Shown here one piece after another: positions 62,870 to 64,000 of a DNA stretch of 64,000 nt. The position numbers and the translations under genes were made by a program. Origin of the DNA: Parapedobacter koreensis (GTDB taxonomy: Bacteria > Bacteroidota > Bacteroidia > Sphingobacteriales > Sphingobacteriaceae); the NCBI RefSeq assembly GCF_900109365.1, contig NZ_FNZR01000005.1, forward strand, positions 1 to 64,000, written 5' to 3'. Positions within the stretch are counted from its first letter, which is position 1, and every line of letters begins with the position of its first letter. Below the pieces are notes generated by a model. The model saw only the letters and a program-made list of their open reading frames with translations. It made no database searches and was not told the DNA's origin.

Positions 62870-64000
62870 TTAGTCGATCCCCAATAGTTTGTAGATACGT
62901 TTTGCGATCTCCGAATTATCCACGAATCCCTGGAAATGTTCTGCCCCCGGGCCGTATGCAGCCAGCGGTACCGGGATGCCGGTATGGTCGGTGGTCGCAA
63001 AACTGCCCAGTACATGACCGGTTTCGTAGTTGCCGTCCAGCACCACGAGACCGCCGGTTTCATGATCGGAGGTGACGATGACCAGCGTTTCACCATCGGC
63101 ATCCGCATATTCCAACGCTTGGCCCACCAATTTATCGAAGCTCAAGTATTCGGTAACGGTGAATGGCGTAGAATTGCCATGGCCACCACCGTCGATCTTG
63201 GCCCCCTCAACCATCAGGAAGAAGCCGTTGCCGCCACTTTTAGCGTCCAGAAACTTTGCTGAGGGAAGGAATGCATGTTCGATCATACGGTAGCCGGTAT
63301 TGATGCTGCCTTGCTCACTGCTCAATTTATCCCATTCGCGGCTTACTTGGTCGCCCGCAAAAGCCAGTACGCGCTTGCTTTTGCTATTTTCGATACCGTC
63401 CACACCCTCTTGCACGTCGAATCCCTTATCCCGTAATTGACGGAGCAATGTGCTGTCGGCTTTGGCAAAAGCAGCCGGGAAGCCGCCAACAACCAATGAA
63501 AGTTTTGAATCCAGCAAGTCATAAGCAATGCTGTCGGACATGTCCCGTTCGCTCACATGTGCATAAAACGAAGATGGTGTCGCTCCCGTCACACGATCAT
63601 TGGATACAATGCCGCTGACCATCCCTTTCACGGCGAGGCGATCGGGAATATTGGTCACCGGATTACCCAGGGTATCTACGCCGATATAGCGGTTGCGTGT
63701 TTTGACGCCGGTCGCCAAAGCGCTACCACCCGCAGCGGAGTCAGTATGGTAGTTGTCTGTCGAGCCGGTGTATAAATAACCCGTGTATGGCATATTGAGC
63801 ACATTCAGCAAACCGCGATTGGCGATGGCCGCCGCCCACAGCTGTGACAAGCCGGCCCCATCGCTGATCAGCAGGATGACGTTGCGCGGAGTCGCACCCG
63901 GTTTAGCGCTGTAGCGCGGTTGGTAAGGCGCATAAGACAGCTGCTCCCGGTAAGAATGCTGGGGATAGTTGCGCATAAACTCCGATACGCCGATCGGGTT
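62870..64000 (-). CDS. alkaline phosphatase, partial at the right edge
   Basis: C-terminal part of an exported alkaline phosphatase, a phosphomonoesterase with two zinc and one magnesium ion. Motifs: LLISDGAGLS (metal Asp), TDSAAGGSALATG with the nucleophilic Ser, VEGAKIDGGGH (metal residues), TSDHETGG and DHTGIPVP (late His). An ATG at 63976 is available, but the frame is open beyond it to the window edge (IGVSEFMRNYPQHSY...) and no signal peptide is seen, so the gene continues to the right. Sequence before the phosphatase domain suggests an additional N-terminal domain, as in two-domain phosphatases of Bacteroidota. Confidence 0.88.
   Translation of the reverse strand, partial: NPIGVSEFMRNYPQHSYREQLSYAPYQPRYSAKPGATPRNVILLISDGAGLSQLWAAAIANRGLLNVLNMPYTGYLYTGSTDNYHTDSAAGGSALATGVKTRNRYIGVDTLGNPVTNIPDRLAVKGMVSGIVSNDRVTGATPSSFYAHVSERDMSDSIAYDLLDSKLSLVVGGFPAAFAKADSTLLRQLRDKGFDVQEGVDGIENSKSKRVLAFAGDQVSREWDKLSSEQGSINTGYRMIEHAFLPSAKFLDAKSGGNGFFLMVEGAKIDGGGHGNSTPFTVTEYLSFDKLVGQALEYADADGETLVIVTSDHETGGLVVLDGNYETGHVLGSFATTDHTGIPVPLAAYGPGAEHFQGFVDNSEIAKRIYKLLGID

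Overview
The window is chromosomal DNA of a Bacteroidota bacterium, probably a free-living glycan degrader of the Sphingobacteriia/Chitinophagia type. The basis is three SusC/SusD pairs, a FecI/FecR pair, a hybrid two-component regulator, promoters of the TAnnTTTG type with few Shine-Dalgarno sequences, and the yicC-gmk-nadD gene order. Genus cannot be fixed from sequence alone. No rRNA, tRNA, CRISPR array or insertion sequence was seen.

Layout. 1-2400: an A+T-richer patch of small unknown genes, two of which have in-frame stops followed by coding-like sequence, plus a DHFR/RibD-fold reductase, a small membrane protein and a fragment of a paralogue. 2518-11786: polysaccharide utilization locus (PUL) 1, with a DUF6377 regulator, SusC, SusD, a GH30 lipoprotein and a DUF5125/DUF5121-like surface lipoprotein; this content resembles beta-1,6-glucan loci. 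It ends in a 15-bp hairpin. 11922-14723: a second-type UvrA. 14944-16881: a gamma-glutamyltransferase-like protein. 16964-26965: PUL2, with ECF sigma, FecR, a SusC with a signalling STN domain, SusD, two 3-keto-glycoside hydrolase-family proteins (DUF1080) and a Tat-exported Gfo/Idh/MocA oxidoreductase between them; this suggests oxidation-dependent cleavage of a glycoside. 26971-44054: PUL3, with a minus-strand block (ABC permease, esterase, hybrid two-component regulator with a sugar-binding sensor) facing a plus-strand block (sugar porter, fructokinase, SusC, SusD, GH172/DUF2961, GH32, FG-GAP protein); this is best read as a fructan or fructooligosaccharide locus, and GH172 raises the possibility of difructose anhydrides.

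44063-54027: mostly housekeeping genes: metallophosphoesterase, hemH, ispH, DUF2306, ndk, ybeY, ruvX, a small membrane protein, dnaN, a DedA protein, yicC, gmk and nadD. 54030-56805: a minus-strand uronate operon (kduI, DUF4861, kduD) with a LacI-type operator upstream. The 454-bp gap after it holds a probable small RNA of about 80 nt with its own promoter and terminator. 57260-60257: AraC regulator, SDR, GreA-like protein and SRPBCC protein. 60291-64000: minus-strand S9 peptidase and an alkaline phosphatase cut by the window edge.

Working together: each PUL pairs outer-membrane import (SusC/D) with surface or periplasmic enzymes and a different type of regulator (DUF6377, FecI/FecR, hybrid two-component system). 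PUL3 also carries the inner-membrane porter and kinase needed to bring fructose into glycolysis, and the kdu operon feeds unsaturated uronates toward 2-keto-3-deoxygluconate. Several housekeeping genes have the -7 promoter box only 3-7 nt before the start codon, which suggests leaderless or nearly leaderless mRNAs.
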